Shown here: in pieces, positions 57,014 to 64,000 of the stretch | How the letters are laid out: each line of letters begins with the position of its first letter | Position numbering within the stretch: the stretch's first letter is position 1 | Source: Phycisphaerales bacterium | Lineage (GTDB): Bacteria > Planctomycetota > Phycisphaerae > Phycisphaerales > UBA1924 | Length of the DNA stretch: 64,000 nt | Reading direction: 5' to 3' | Assembly: GCA_007693785.1 (NCBI GenBank) | Contig: RECY01000035.1 | Span: 1-64,000 of the forward strand | Position numbers and translations under genes: made by a program | The notes under the pieces: generated by a model | What the model was told of the DNA's origin: nothing | What the model saw: the letters and a program-made list of their open reading frames with translations, nothing else | Databases searched by the model: none

Positions 57014-58050
57014 GTCTGCCCCCCGCCGCCGGGTTGCGCGGGCGGCGTCACCCCGCGCCCCTCGCCGCCACCACCACCGCCCGGGTTGGCGCCGTTCGGG
57101 TTGAGGCCGTTCGGGGCTTCATCCGGTGTCCGTCGTTCTTCGCCGGAGAGCCAGCCGACTTCGAAGAGCCAGTTGGCGTAGGTGCCGCTGGCGGTGCGGA
57201 GCTCCATCTCGATGAACGCGGGGAGCTCGTTCGCCTGCCAGGCCTCGAACTCGGTGACCCGCTCGCGGTTGGTGAAGACGCGCCACTCGCAGAGCACGAG
57301 CCCGGTGACGAGCGGGTAGGCCCCGAGGAGGGCGGCTGCGGCGGGGTCGAGATCCTCGGGCGGGGCGTCGCCCCCGAGGGCGGCGCCGGTCGCGTCGAGC
57401 TCGGTCGCGGCCGACACGCCGACGGGGCGGTACCAGAGCGTCCAGGTCGAAGGATCGTCCGGGCGGGCGTCGGGGGCGCGGGGCTCGGGGCGGAGCTCGA
57501 AGGCGATGCGTCGCGGCGTGCGCACGCCGATCAGCTCGACCTCGCCCGGATCCCGCCACCCGCGCGCGGAACTGGCGGCTGCGGCCTCGACGGCGCGACG
57601 GCGCGCCCAGTCCGCCGCGAGCGCATCGATCCCCGGGAGCGGCGGGCGGTTGACCACCACCTCCAGGCGCTGCACGCCGCCGGACCGCTGCATCGCGCGC
57701 AGCAACGCGCGATCCGGCGCGAGGCTGATCCGCGGGGGCTCGTCCGGACGCTCGGCCCCGACGGGCGCCCCCACCGCGGTCGCGCCGGTCGCCATGTGCA
57801 GGCTGTTGAACACCGTCTGCATCGCCCGGTGGGTGCGCTCGAGCTCCAGGCTCGAGAGCGACCGCTCGGCCTGCTGGCGGTCCGCGCGCCCGATCGCCGC
57901 GATCATCGCGACCGCGCCCGCCGCGACCAGCGCCCCCAGCGCCGAAGCGAGCGCAACTTCCAGCAGCGTGAACCCGCGACGCGCACGGGGATGCGTGCGG
58001 ACCGGATCGCGGCGTCGCCCGGCGCGGGGCGTGGCACGGTTGGTGCGCAT
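57010..58050 (-). CDS. GspJ-like minor pseudopilin
   Basis: A 346-residue protein from ATG 58050, sharing its A with the stop of the GspI-like gene (TGATG). The prepilin cleavage signal is HPRARRG|FTLLEVALASALGALVAAG. A long beta-rich body and a Gly/Pro-rich C-terminus follow (PNGLNPNGANPGGGGGGEG). Size and gene order (after GspI, before GspK) support GspJ. Confidence 0.78.
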   Translation of the reverse strand: MRTNRATPRAGRRRDPVRTHPRARRGFTLLEVALASALGALVAAGAVAMIAAIGRADRQQAERSLSSLELERTHRAMQTVFNSLHMATGATAVGAPVGAERPDEPPRISLAPDRALLRAMQRSGGVQRLEVVVNRPPLPGIDALAADWARRRAVEAAAASSARGWRDPGEVELIGVRTPRRIAFELRPEPRAPDARPDDPSTWTLWYRPVGVSAATELDATGAALGGDAPPEDLDPAAAALLGAYPLVTGLVLCEWRVFTNRERVTEFEAWQANELPAFIEMELRTASGTYANWLFEVGWLSGEERRTPDEAPNGLNPNGANPGGGGGGEGRGVTPPAQPGGGGQT

Positions 58051-58670
58051 CAGCGTCTCCCGTTGCTGGGCGCGGGGCTGATGACTTCGAGCAGGCGTCG
58101 GATGCTCTCGGCGTCGCCGTCGCCGATGAACCCGCGGATCGAGTCGGGGTTGCGCATGGGCAGCTGGTCGTAGATGCGCGTGAGGGTGACCGCCCCGGAG
58201 CCCGGGGTGTCGGGGCTGGGGTTGCCGCCGGAGTCGGGGCTGAGCCAGACGGTGACGATGAGGCGTCGGAAGCGGTCGATCGCCGATCGTGCGCCGGGCT
58301 CTTCTTCGCCGAGGGGGATCAGGGCGATGGGCTGCTGCTGGAGGCGCCAGTTGTAGAGGCGCCCGTCGTAATCGATGGGCAGGTTCTGGCTCGGCATGCT
58401 CTCGGGATCGTCGAGGTGCATGACGATGAGCCGGTGGGCGAGTTCGGCCGCGGCGAGCTGGCTGCGGGCGCGGGCCTCGCCGCCGCGGACCGCGCCGAGG
58501 GCCGCCGAGAGCGTCGCGGCGAGCAGCGCGAGCAGCGTGGTCGCCGCGACGACTTCGAGGAAGCTCATGCCGCGTCTTCGGGCGGCGTGGCGGGGCGCAC
58601 GCGCGGGGCGTGCGCGTCTCGTTCGCCCTCGCGCGGGGCCCGGCGCGGGGGTGTGCGAGGCGAGGGTCAT
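58050..58670 (-). CDS. GspI-like minor pseudopilin
   Basis: A 206-residue protein from ATG 58670. After a basic leader the prepilin signal is RRRG|MSFLEVVAATTLLALLAAT, in which Glu is at mature position 5. A short beta domain follows (LYNWRLQQQPIALIPLG, FRRLIVTVWLSPDSGG). The order GspG-I-J-K is that of type II secretion operons, with GspH not found. The start is 4 bases after the GspG-like stop. Confidence 0.78.
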   Translation of the reverse strand: MTLASHTPAPGPARGRTRRARPARAPRHAARRRGMSFLEVVAATTLLALLAATLSAALGAVRGGEARARSQLAAAELAHRLIVMHLDDPESMPSQNLPIDYDGRLYNWRLQQQPIALIPLGEEEPGARSAIDRFRRLIVTVWLSPDSGGNPSPDTPGSGAVTLTRIYDQLPMRNPDSIRGFIGDGDAESIRRLLEVISPAPSNGRR

Positions 58671-58674
58671 GGGA

Positions 58675-59112
58675 TCAGTTCCCGTTGTTGATGGTCCAGA
58701 CGTCGATGTCGTCATCGGTGCCGCCCTCGCCGTCGGGGCCATAGCTGAGGAAGACGTAGGGCTGCCCCTGCACCATCGACTCCGGGCGATAAAAATACGG
58801 CGTGCCCCACGCGTCCTCGAAACGGACGGTGGACTGCAGGTACGCCTGCGTGCCCTGCTGGAGCACCGCGAGGCTCTCCGGCGGACGCCCGCGCCCCTCC
58901 TGGGCCATGTAGCTCTGGATCGCGTTGTTGATGATCTGCATGTCGCTCTTGGTCGCCTGGACACGGGCGCGCTCGCTCTGCCCGAGCACGTTGACCGCCG
59001 CGACCGCGCCGAGGATCCCCAGGATCACCAGCACGAGCGTCAACTCCAGCAAGCTGAAGCCACCGGGGCGGCGACGCGAACGACGCCGAGGGACGCGAAG
59101 CGACTGAGCCAT
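58675..59112 (-). CDS. GspG-like major pseudopilin
   Basis: A 145-residue protein from ATG 59112. The prepilin signal is RRPGG|FSLLELTLVLVILGILGAVAA, with Glu 5. ATKSDMQIINNAIQSYMAQEG and WGTPYFYRPE follow, and the C-terminal DGEGGTDDDIDVW has the calcium-site pattern of GspG. It forms the shaft of the pseudopilus. The GspF-like gene lies upstream on the same strand, separated by a 449-bp repeat-filled gap. Confidence 0.88.
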   Translation of the reverse strand: MAQSLRVPRRRSRRRPGGFSLLELTLVLVILGILGAVAAVNVLGQSERARVQATKSDMQIINNAIQSYMAQEGRGRPPESLAVLQQGTQAYLQSTVRFEDAWGTPYFYRPESMVQGQPYVFLSYGPDGEGGTDDDIDVWTINNGN

Positions 59113-59297
59113 GATCGAGATCCTCATTCACCAGGAACGGCCCGAGGCCGAGCCGATTGCACGCCGCGATTCAAAAACCCGCTCCGATAGGCCTATGCCG
59201 AGCCCCGACAACGGGTTGCGATCCCCCGAACACTCCCCGTGCCCGGAACACCCCAGCCCGGTCACGAAAGTGTACGTGCGATGGCGGCCCACGGTGA

Positions 59298-59439
59298 CCG
59301 GTGCCCCGGAAACGCGGAGCCGCCGCGGCGCAGCTTTTCCGGGTCGGGTGAGTCTTACGTGTTCATTGAAGCCGTCTGCACCCCGGCATGGAAAAGCTCC
59401 GCCGACCGGGACGGTCGGCTCCGCATTTCCATGGCACCG
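59298..59439. repeat. Nested inverted repeat R5a (inner form of R1)
   Basis: CCGGTGCCCCGGAAACGCGGAGCC at 59298-59321 faces GGCTCCGCATTTCCATGGCACCG near 59416-59439, with inner arms AGCTTTTCCGGG and CCGGCATGGAAAAGCTCC. It is homologous to 531-663 of R1 but has no outer CACAGCTC arms. It sits between the pseudopilin operon and the GspF-like gene. Confidence 0.8.
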
Positions 59440-59470
59440 AAGACCGAGAGCGTTGAAGCGAGAGAAGGCC

Positions 59471-59561
59471 AGGAAGCACTGACCTCTTATAAGAGGTCAG
59501 TGGCACATCCGGAGCCAGCCCTCTCGCCCCTCTCACTCCCCCTAGTGCCCAATGCCTTCCC
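59471..59561. repeat. Single REP arm with heptamer tail R5b
   Basis: GCACTGACCTCTTATAAGAGGTCAGTGGCACA is a single hairpin unit, with the right-hand polarity. It is followed by a purine/pyrimidine stretch (GGAGCCAGCCCTCTCGCCCC) and CCTAGTGCCCAATGCC, a heptamer tail. The tail reaches the stop of the GspF-like gene. The segment is an inverted copy of 62069-62170. No gene is present in the 449-bp gap 59113-59561. Confidence 0.8.
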
Positions 59562-60827
59562 CTACTCCATCGCCCCCGCGCTCGTGATCATCGGGATCAT
59601 GATCGAGAGCACCAAGCTCCCGATGATGAGGAACATCACCACGATCAGCGCCGGCTCCAGCCCGGCGAGCAGGCGGGCGGTGCGGGTGTCGACCTCGGCC
59701 GCCGTGTCGTCGGCCAGCGTGTCGAACGCCCGTTCCAGATCCCCCGCGCGCTCGGCCGCCACCAGCAGCTTCCGCGTCGCCAGCGGCAGGGCCGTCACGT
59801 CCTCCACCAACTGGCGGAACAACCCGCCCTCCACCAGGCGCGACCGCAGCTTCTGGAGCTGCGCCCGCATCTGGCGGTGGCTCACCGCCGTCGCCGAAAC
59901 CTCCAACGCGTCCGCCAGCGGGATCCCGCTCCGCGTCATCGCGGCCATCACCGCGAAAAACCGCGCCGACTCCTGCGCCAGCACCACCTCACGCACACCC
60001 GGGATAAACCGCGTCGCCCGCGTCAAGAGCCCCGCGACCGCGCGACGCCCGATGATCAGCCCCACCACCCCCAACGCGACCGCACCGCCCGCCAGCAGCG
60101 CGTTGTCCCGCAGCCACTCCCCCGTCGCGAGGGTTGCTCGCGAGTAGAACGGGAGCGTCGCCCCCTGCTCCACGAGCGACCCCAGGATCTGCGGCACCAG
60201 CACCGTCACCATCAGCACGCTCACGCCGAGGCTGATCGTCAGCACGATCATCGGGTAGATCAGCAGCGTCGCCGCCTTGCCCGCGACCGCCAGACGCCGA
60301 CGGATCGTCTTCGCGAGCTGCTCGCACGACCCGGCGAGGTCGCCCGTCCGCTCCGCGGCCTGATAGATCGCGACCGTCACCTTGTCGAAGATGCCCGTCC
60401 GCTGGCAGGCGTCCGAGAAACTCGCCCCCCCCGCGACGTCGCGACGGATGCGGTCGACGATCGGGCGCGTCCGCGCCGTCACGACCGAGCCGGCGACTTC
60501 GAGCGTTTCCACCAAAGGCACGCCGCGGGAGAGGAGCTGCCCGATCTGCTCGTTCAGCGCGGCCTGGTCCTTCGCGGGCAGCTTGGTCGTCTCCGACCCC
60601 GCGAGCCAGGCCGGGGCCTTGTAGGCGCGGGTGAGGATGAGTCGTTCGCGTCGGAGGCTGTCGGCCAGCGCCCGCTCGCTGGTCGCCTGGCGCACGCCGA
60701 GGCGGCGGCCGCCGGTCGGCGAGGCGGCGATGTAGAAGTAGCCGCTGGGCCCAGCGGGCGCGCGCCGCCGCGCGGGGGCCGCCCCCCGGGATCCGCCCGC
60801 GCCCGTTCTGGCGGCCAACCGGCTCAT
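59562..60827 (-). CDS. GspF/PilC-like inner-membrane platform protein
   Basis: A 421-residue protein from ATG 60827. Two copies of the T2SSF domain are seen: the first near residues 75-205 (IGQLLSRGVPLVETLEVAG, AERTGDLAGSCEQLAKTIRR) and the second near 275-400 (FFAVMAAMTRSGIPLADALEV, VAAERAGDLERAFDTLADD). Membrane helices follow each, the last being IVVMFLIIGSLVLSIMIPMI. It anchors the assembly ATPase. An N-terminal Ala/Arg-rich extension is present. The ATPase gene (GspE/PilB) is not in the window. Confidence 0.88.
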   Translation of the reverse strand: MSRLAARTGAGGSRGAAPARRRAPAGPSGYFYIAASPTGGRRLGVRQATSERALADSLRRERLILTRAYKAPAWLAGSETTKLPAKDQAALNEQIGQLLSRGVPLVETLEVAGSVVTARTRPIVDRIRRDVAGGASFSDACQRTGIFDKVTVAIYQAAERTGDLAGSCEQLAKTIRRRLAVAGKAATLLIYPMIVLTISLGVSVLMVTVLVPQILGSLVEQGATLPFYSRATLATGEWLRDNALLAGGAVALGVVGLIIGRRAVAGLLTRATRFIPGVREVVLAQESARFFAVMAAMTRSGIPLADALEVSATAVSHRQMRAQLQKLRSRLVEGGLFRQLVEDVTALPLATRKLLVAAERAGDLERAFDTLADDTAAEVDTRTARLLAGLEPALIVVMFLIIGSLVLSIMIPMITSAGAME

Positions 60828-60979
60828 CGGGATCACTCTACCGCCCACGGGGGCGGGCAGATTCGTCGCGGGGGTTGGCGGGCGTTGATTCCGTTCTTCG
60901 CGGGTCTGAGAATCCTGCCCACGCGCTGCCCGTTGCACCGGGCGTCGCGGAGGCCGCATCTGGAAGAGGAGCCCCGCCC

Positions 60980-62068
60980 ATGCCCGCCGCCCAGGCCGAC
61001 GCCGATCCCGCGACCACGCCCGCCTCGGGCGCGATGCGGGCCCTGACCAAGCACCACGCGGGCGAGGGCCTGAAATTCCATACCGACAAGGCGATCCCGG
61101 AGCCCGGGCCGACCGAGGTCCGGATCAAGGTGCAGAAGGTCGGGATCTGCGGCACCGATCGGCACATCTGGGAGTGGGACGACTGGGCCGCCGGGCGCAT
61201 CCCGGTCGGGATCGTGACCGGGCACGAGTTCGTCGGCGTGGTGGACAAGATCGGCTCGGCCGTCACCAGCACCGAGCCCGGGCGGCGTGTCTCGGCCGAG
61301 GGGCACATCACGGCCGGGCTCGACTTCAACTCCCGCACCGGCAACGCCCACATCGCGCGCGACACCCAGATCCTCGGCGTCGACCGCGACGGGATCTTCG
61401 CCGACTACGTCGTCGTCCCCGAAGCCAACGTCTGGCCCGTGCACAAGGAGATCGCCGACAAGCACGCCGCGATCTTCGACCCGCTCGGCAACGCCGTCCA
61501 CACGGTGATGGAGGCAGGCGTGAGCGGGAAGAGCGTGCTGATCTCGGGCGTGGGGATCATCGGGCTGATGGCGGTGACGGTCGCGAAGGCCGCGGGCGCG
61601 GGGCGGATCTTCTGCACCGACATCAACCCGCCGCGCCTGAAGCTCGCCAAGAAGCTCGGCGCGACCGAGGCGTTCAACGTCGCCGAGCACAAATCATGGA
61701 TCGACGAGGTCCGCAAGGCGACCCGCGGCGAGGGCGTCGACGTGCTCTGCGAGATGTCCGGCGCCCCGGCCGCGATGGACCAGGGCTTCCGCGCCCTCCG
61801 CAACGGCGGGCGCGCCGCCCTGCTCGGGCTGCCGGCGAAAGAGTTCGCTTTCGACTTCAACCAGCACATCATCTTCAAGGGCTGCACCGTGCTCGGCATC
61901 AACGGGCGGCGCATGTGGGACACGTGGTACCAGATGGAGGAGTTGCTCCTGAGCCGCCGGCTCGAGCTGGACGACATCATCACCCACGAGTTCCCGATCG
62001 AGCAGTTCGAAAAGGCCTTCGACACGATGCGGAGCGGCGACGGGATCAAGGTGCTGATGAATCTGTGA
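60980..62068 (+). CDS. tdh: L-threonine 3-dehydrogenase lacking the structural zinc cysteines
   Basis: A 362-residue enzyme from ATG 60980 (AGAGGAG about 9 bases upstream). Catalytic zinc ligands are kept: VGICGTDRHIWEWD (Cys 57) and GHEFVG (His 82, Glu 83). FDPLGNAVHTVMEAG, GVGIIGLMAVTVAKA and the TDH-specific GINGRRMWDTWYQMEEL support threonine dehydrogenase over other zinc alcohol dehydrogenases. The four cysteines of the structural zinc lobe are all absent: 112, 115, 118 and 126 are Ala, Asp, Ser and Ala. It makes 2-amino-3-oxobutyrate, the substrate of Kbl. Function should be intact if the lobe is stabilised otherwise. Confidence 0.88.
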   Translation: MPAAQADADPATTPASGAMRALTKHHAGEGLKFHTDKAIPEPGPTEVRIKVQKVGICGTDRHIWEWDDWAAGRIPVGIVTGHEFVGVVDKIGSAVTSTEPGRRVSAEGHITAGLDFNSRTGNAHIARDTQILGVDRDGIFADYVVVPEANVWPVHKEIADKHAAIFDPLGNAVHTVMEAGVSGKSVLISGVGIIGLMAVTVAKAAGAGRIFCTDINPPRLKLAKKLGATEAFNVAEHKSWIDEVRKATRGEGVDVLCEMSGAPAAMDQGFRALRNGGRAALLGLPAKEFAFDFNQHIIFKGCTVLGINGRRMWDTWYQMEELLLSRRLELDDIITHEFPIEQFEKAFDTMRSGDGIKVLMNL

Positions 62069-62137
62069 GGGGGAAGGCATTAGGCATTGGGCAATAGGCA
62101 ATAGGGGGAGGAGAGGGGCGAGAGGGATGGCTCCGGA
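62069..62137 (+). repeat. Heptamer tail left of R6
   Basis: Directly after the tdh stop come GGCATTA-GGCATTG-GGCAATA-GGCAATA units of seven bases, then a purine-rich stretch (GGGGGAGGAGAGGGGCGAGAGGG) and GGCTCCGGATGTGCC, which joins R6. The whole is an inverted homologue of 59500-59561 beyond GspF. Confidence 0.8.
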
Positions 62138-62289
62138 TGTGCCACTGACCTCTTCCGAGAGGTCAGTGCTCCCCGGCTCCTCACACTTCAACGCTCCCCC
62201 GGGCACAAGCCCCGAACAACAAAAGAGCTCAAGAAAGAAAAGGAAGGGCGGCCAAAAGCACTGACCTTGCAGACAAGGTCCGTGGCACA
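62138..62289. repeat. REPIN-like palindrome R6
   Basis: Ends TGTGCCAC (62138-62145) and GTGGCACA (62282-62289). The left hairpin ACTGACCTCTTCCGAGAGGTCAGT and the right hairpin ACTGACCTTGCAGACAAGGTCCGT have different loops and stems. The right one is flanked by TCCCTCCCCCTCC and CCTAGTG-CCCAATG-CCTAGTC-CCTAGTG heptamers up to 62341. The heptamers overlap the end of the Hsp70 gene. Confidence 0.85.
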
Positions 62290-62326
62290 CTCAGAATCCC
62301 TCCCCCTCCCCCCTAGTGCCCAATGC

Positions 62327-64000
62327 CTAGTCCCTAGTGCCTTCCGCCCGCAACGACGCCGCGATCGACACCTCTTGCAGGCGCACGCTCGCGCGGTCGA
62401 GTTCATCCTTTGCCTTGGCAAACGCGTTCGCGTCCACGCTCCGCCAGTCGGCGCGCGCACGATCGATGTAGCCTCGGACCTCGCCGAGCTTCGCATCGAG
62501 CTCCGCCGCGTACGCGGGCTCCAGCTCGCTCTTGAACCGCGCCAGCCGCTCGCCGATCCACTTCACGTCCAGAGCCGCGTTCGCGATCAGGTCCACCACG
62601 CGGTGGCGGGTCATGTCCTCGCGCGCGTGCGTCAAACTCTCGGCCTCGATCCGCTCCACCTCGTCCCGCGTCAGCCCGTGGTTCGGGACGACTTGGATCC
62701 CCGCGCGCTTCCCGCTGCGCCGCTCGTGCGCGCGCACGCTGAGCACGCCGTTCGCGTCGACGAGGAATTCCACCTCCACCTGCGGCACCCCGGCCGGCAT
62801 CGGCGGCAGGCCCTTCAGATCGAACACGCCGAGGCTCCGGCAGTCCTCGACCATCTCCCGCTCGCCCTGCAAGACGTGGATCTTGATCGACGTCTGCCCG
62901 TCGACGCTGGTGGAGAACATCTCCGTCGCGCGGGCGGGCACCTGGCTGTTGCGGACGATCAGCTTCGCGACCGCGCCGCCGACGGTCTCGATGCCCAGGC
63001 TCAGCGGGATCACGTCCAGCAGCAGCGCCCCTTTGCGTTCGCCCGCGAGAATCGACGCCTGCACGGCCGCCCCGAGCGCCACCACGCGATCGGGATCCAG
63101 CGCCGTGTACGGCTCCAAGCCGAACAGATCGCCCACCCTCCGCCGCACCAGCGGCACACGCGTCGAGCCCCCCACCAGCACCACCGCGTCCACGCCGCCG
63201 GCACCATCATGACCATCGCCCATCGCACGCCCCGCGTCGCGCAGCGCACGCCGGCACGCGTCCAGCGACCGCTCCACCCACGGCGTAATCAGCCCCTCGA
63301 ACTCCTCTCGCCCGATCGCACGCTCGTACACCATCCCCTCGCCAGCCTCGATCCGCACGCTCGCGCTCTCGGCCTCGCTCAGGCGATGCTTCACGCCCTC
63401 GGCAAACCGGCGCAGCGCGCGCCGCGTCGCGGGCGCGAGCTCGCCGACGCCTTCGACCTGTAACCCGAGCTGTGTGCGCATCTCGCGGAAAAACAAATCC
63501 ACGAGCAGGTTGTCCACGTCGTCGCCGCCGAGTCGCGTGTCGCCGGCCGTCGCGAGCACCTCGAAGAAGCTCGTTGGGTTGTCCGCGTTCGCGGGTGTGA
63601 GGCGGAGGATCGAGACGTCGAACGTCCCGCCGCCGAGGTCGTAGACCGCGACCGTGCGCTCGCGCGTGTCCGCCGCGAGCCCGAGCCCGTACGCGAGCGC
63701 CGCGGCCGTCGGCTCGTTGACGATCCGCACGACCTCCAGCCCCGCGAGCCGACCCGCGTCGCGCGTCGCCTGACGCTGCGCGTCGTCGAAGTAGGCCGGC
63801 ACGGTCACGACGGCCTTCTCCACCGCCTCGCCCAGCGCCGCCTCCGCACGCGCCTTGAGCGCGCGCAGAATCTCCGCGCTCACCTCCTGCGGCGAGACCG
63901 TCCGCGTCCGCTCCCCCACCGGCACCGACACGCGGCACTGCCCGTGCGAGCCCTCCACCACCGCGTACGACAGATACCCCAGCTCCCCCGACGCCTCGGC
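62327..64000 (-). CDS. Hsp70 chaperone (DnaK/HscA type), 5' part cut by window edge
   Basis: The frame is open to the right edge; about 558 residues are seen. The nucleotide-binding domain has [41 protein letters not shown] split in the usual blocks ([29 protein letters not shown]), [15 protein letters not shown] and [15 protein letters not shown]. The substrate domain follows ([47 protein letters not shown]). The helical lid is short, and ends without a DnaK-like EEVD tail. These features, and the smaller lid, resemble HscA of Fe-S assembly, though no isc genes are seen. The last residues GTRD and the TAG stop are supplied by the heptamer repeat. Confidence 0.85.
   Translation of the reverse strand, partial: AEASGELGYLSYAVVEGSHGQCRVSVPVGERTRTVSPQEVSAEILRALKARAEAALGEAVEKAVVTVPAYFDDAQRQATRDAGRLAGLEVVRIVNEPTAAALAYGLGLAADTRERTVAVYDLGGGTFDVSILRLTPANADNPTSFFEVLATAGDTRLGGDDVDNLLVDLFFREMRTQLGLQVEGVGELAPATRRALRRFAEGVKHRLSEAESASVRIEAGEGMVYERAIGREEFEGLITPWVERSLDACRRALRDAGRAMGDGHDGAGGVDAVVLVGGSTRVPLVRRRVGDLFGLEPYTALDPDRVVALGAAVQASILAGERKGALLLDVIPLSLGIETVGGAVAKLIVRNSQVPARATEMFSTSVDGQTSIKIHVLQGEREMVEDCRSLGVFDLKGLPPMPAGVPQVEVEFLVDANGVLSVRAHERRSGKRAGIQVVPNHGLTRDEVERIEAESLTHAREDMTRHRVVDLIANAALDVKWIGERLARFKSELEPAYAAELDAKLGEVRGYIDRARADWRSVDANAFAKAKDELDRASVRLQEVSIAASLRAEGTRD

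Overview
The window is high-GC (roughly 65-70%) and densely coding, and it looks like a planctomycete of the Phycisphaerae type. The evidence is five exported-protein genes ending in a PAPG/PSPG variant of the PEP-CTERM sorting tail (short glycine/leucine-rich helix followed by Arg-Arg-Arg), several type II pseudopilins with DUF1559-like or GspG/I/J-like N-termini, and a GldF/GldG-type ABC cluster with a DUF4340 lipoprotein. The lineage is inferred; no rRNA or tRNA gene was recognised. Both window edges cut genes: a CoA-transferase subunit B at the left and an Hsp70 chaperone at the right.

Layout. 0-5.3 kb: CoA-transferase end, a methyltransferase, a STAS protein and a tandem family of three thioredoxin-related genes in which the thioredoxin half decays step by step. 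5.5-10.3 kb: ABC ATPase, GldF-GldG fusion permease and DUF4340 lipoprotein. 10.3-16.7 kb: rmuC, a Ycf46-like AAA ATPase, glmS and a sorting-tail protein. 16.9-22.2 kb: carB, a base-excision glycosylase and a glutamine amidotransferase. 22.5-24.7 kb: lipoprotein, pseudopilin and membrane protein. 24.7-27.4 kb: divergent oxyR and katA with an operator over the oxyR start codon. 27.6-36.2 kb: pdxA, aromatic amino acid hydroxylase, a transporter, a sorting-tail protein, an FHA-GAF histidine kinase, rlmN and an ATP-grasp-like gene. 36.2-41.2 kb: three more sorting-tail genes, one a head-to-tail fusion, and ispD. 41.4-45.3 kb: a flavodoxin and an odd three-gene unit behind an (AG)24 tract. 45.3-52.2 kb: sucD, kbl, PhoH-like ATPase and membrane proteins. 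52.2-60.8 kb: a type II secretion/type IV pilus-like assembly cluster on the minus strand. 61-64 kb: threonine dehydrogenase and Hsp70.

The strongest undescribed-looking features are three. (1) A family of REPIN-like palindromes with ends TGTGCCAC/GTGGCACA and covarying hairpin stems occupies intergenic regions at 0.5, 46.4, 48.3, 49.6, 59.4 and 62.2 kb. Some copies carry GGCATTA-type heptamer tails, and one tail supplies the stop codon of the Hsp70 gene. (2) A separate GC-rich palindrome is inserted in frame in kbl (about 29 extra residues); a second, different palindrome lies inside rlmN. (3) A small operon (42.85-45.26 kb) encodes an exported eight-cysteine peptide, an anchored protein and a MauE-like/prepilin fusion interrupted by an in-frame TAA, all downstream of the (AG)24 microsatellite. 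A disulfide-handling role is suggested by the MauE-like domain beside a cysteine-rich substrate candidate.

Pathway links: Tdh (61 kb) and Kbl (46.5 kb) together form the threonine-to-glycine route, although they are not adjacent. OxyR and KatA form a peroxide response pair. The pseudopilin cluster supplies the inner-membrane platform and pseudopilus of a secretion system whose ATPase and secretin are not in the window.
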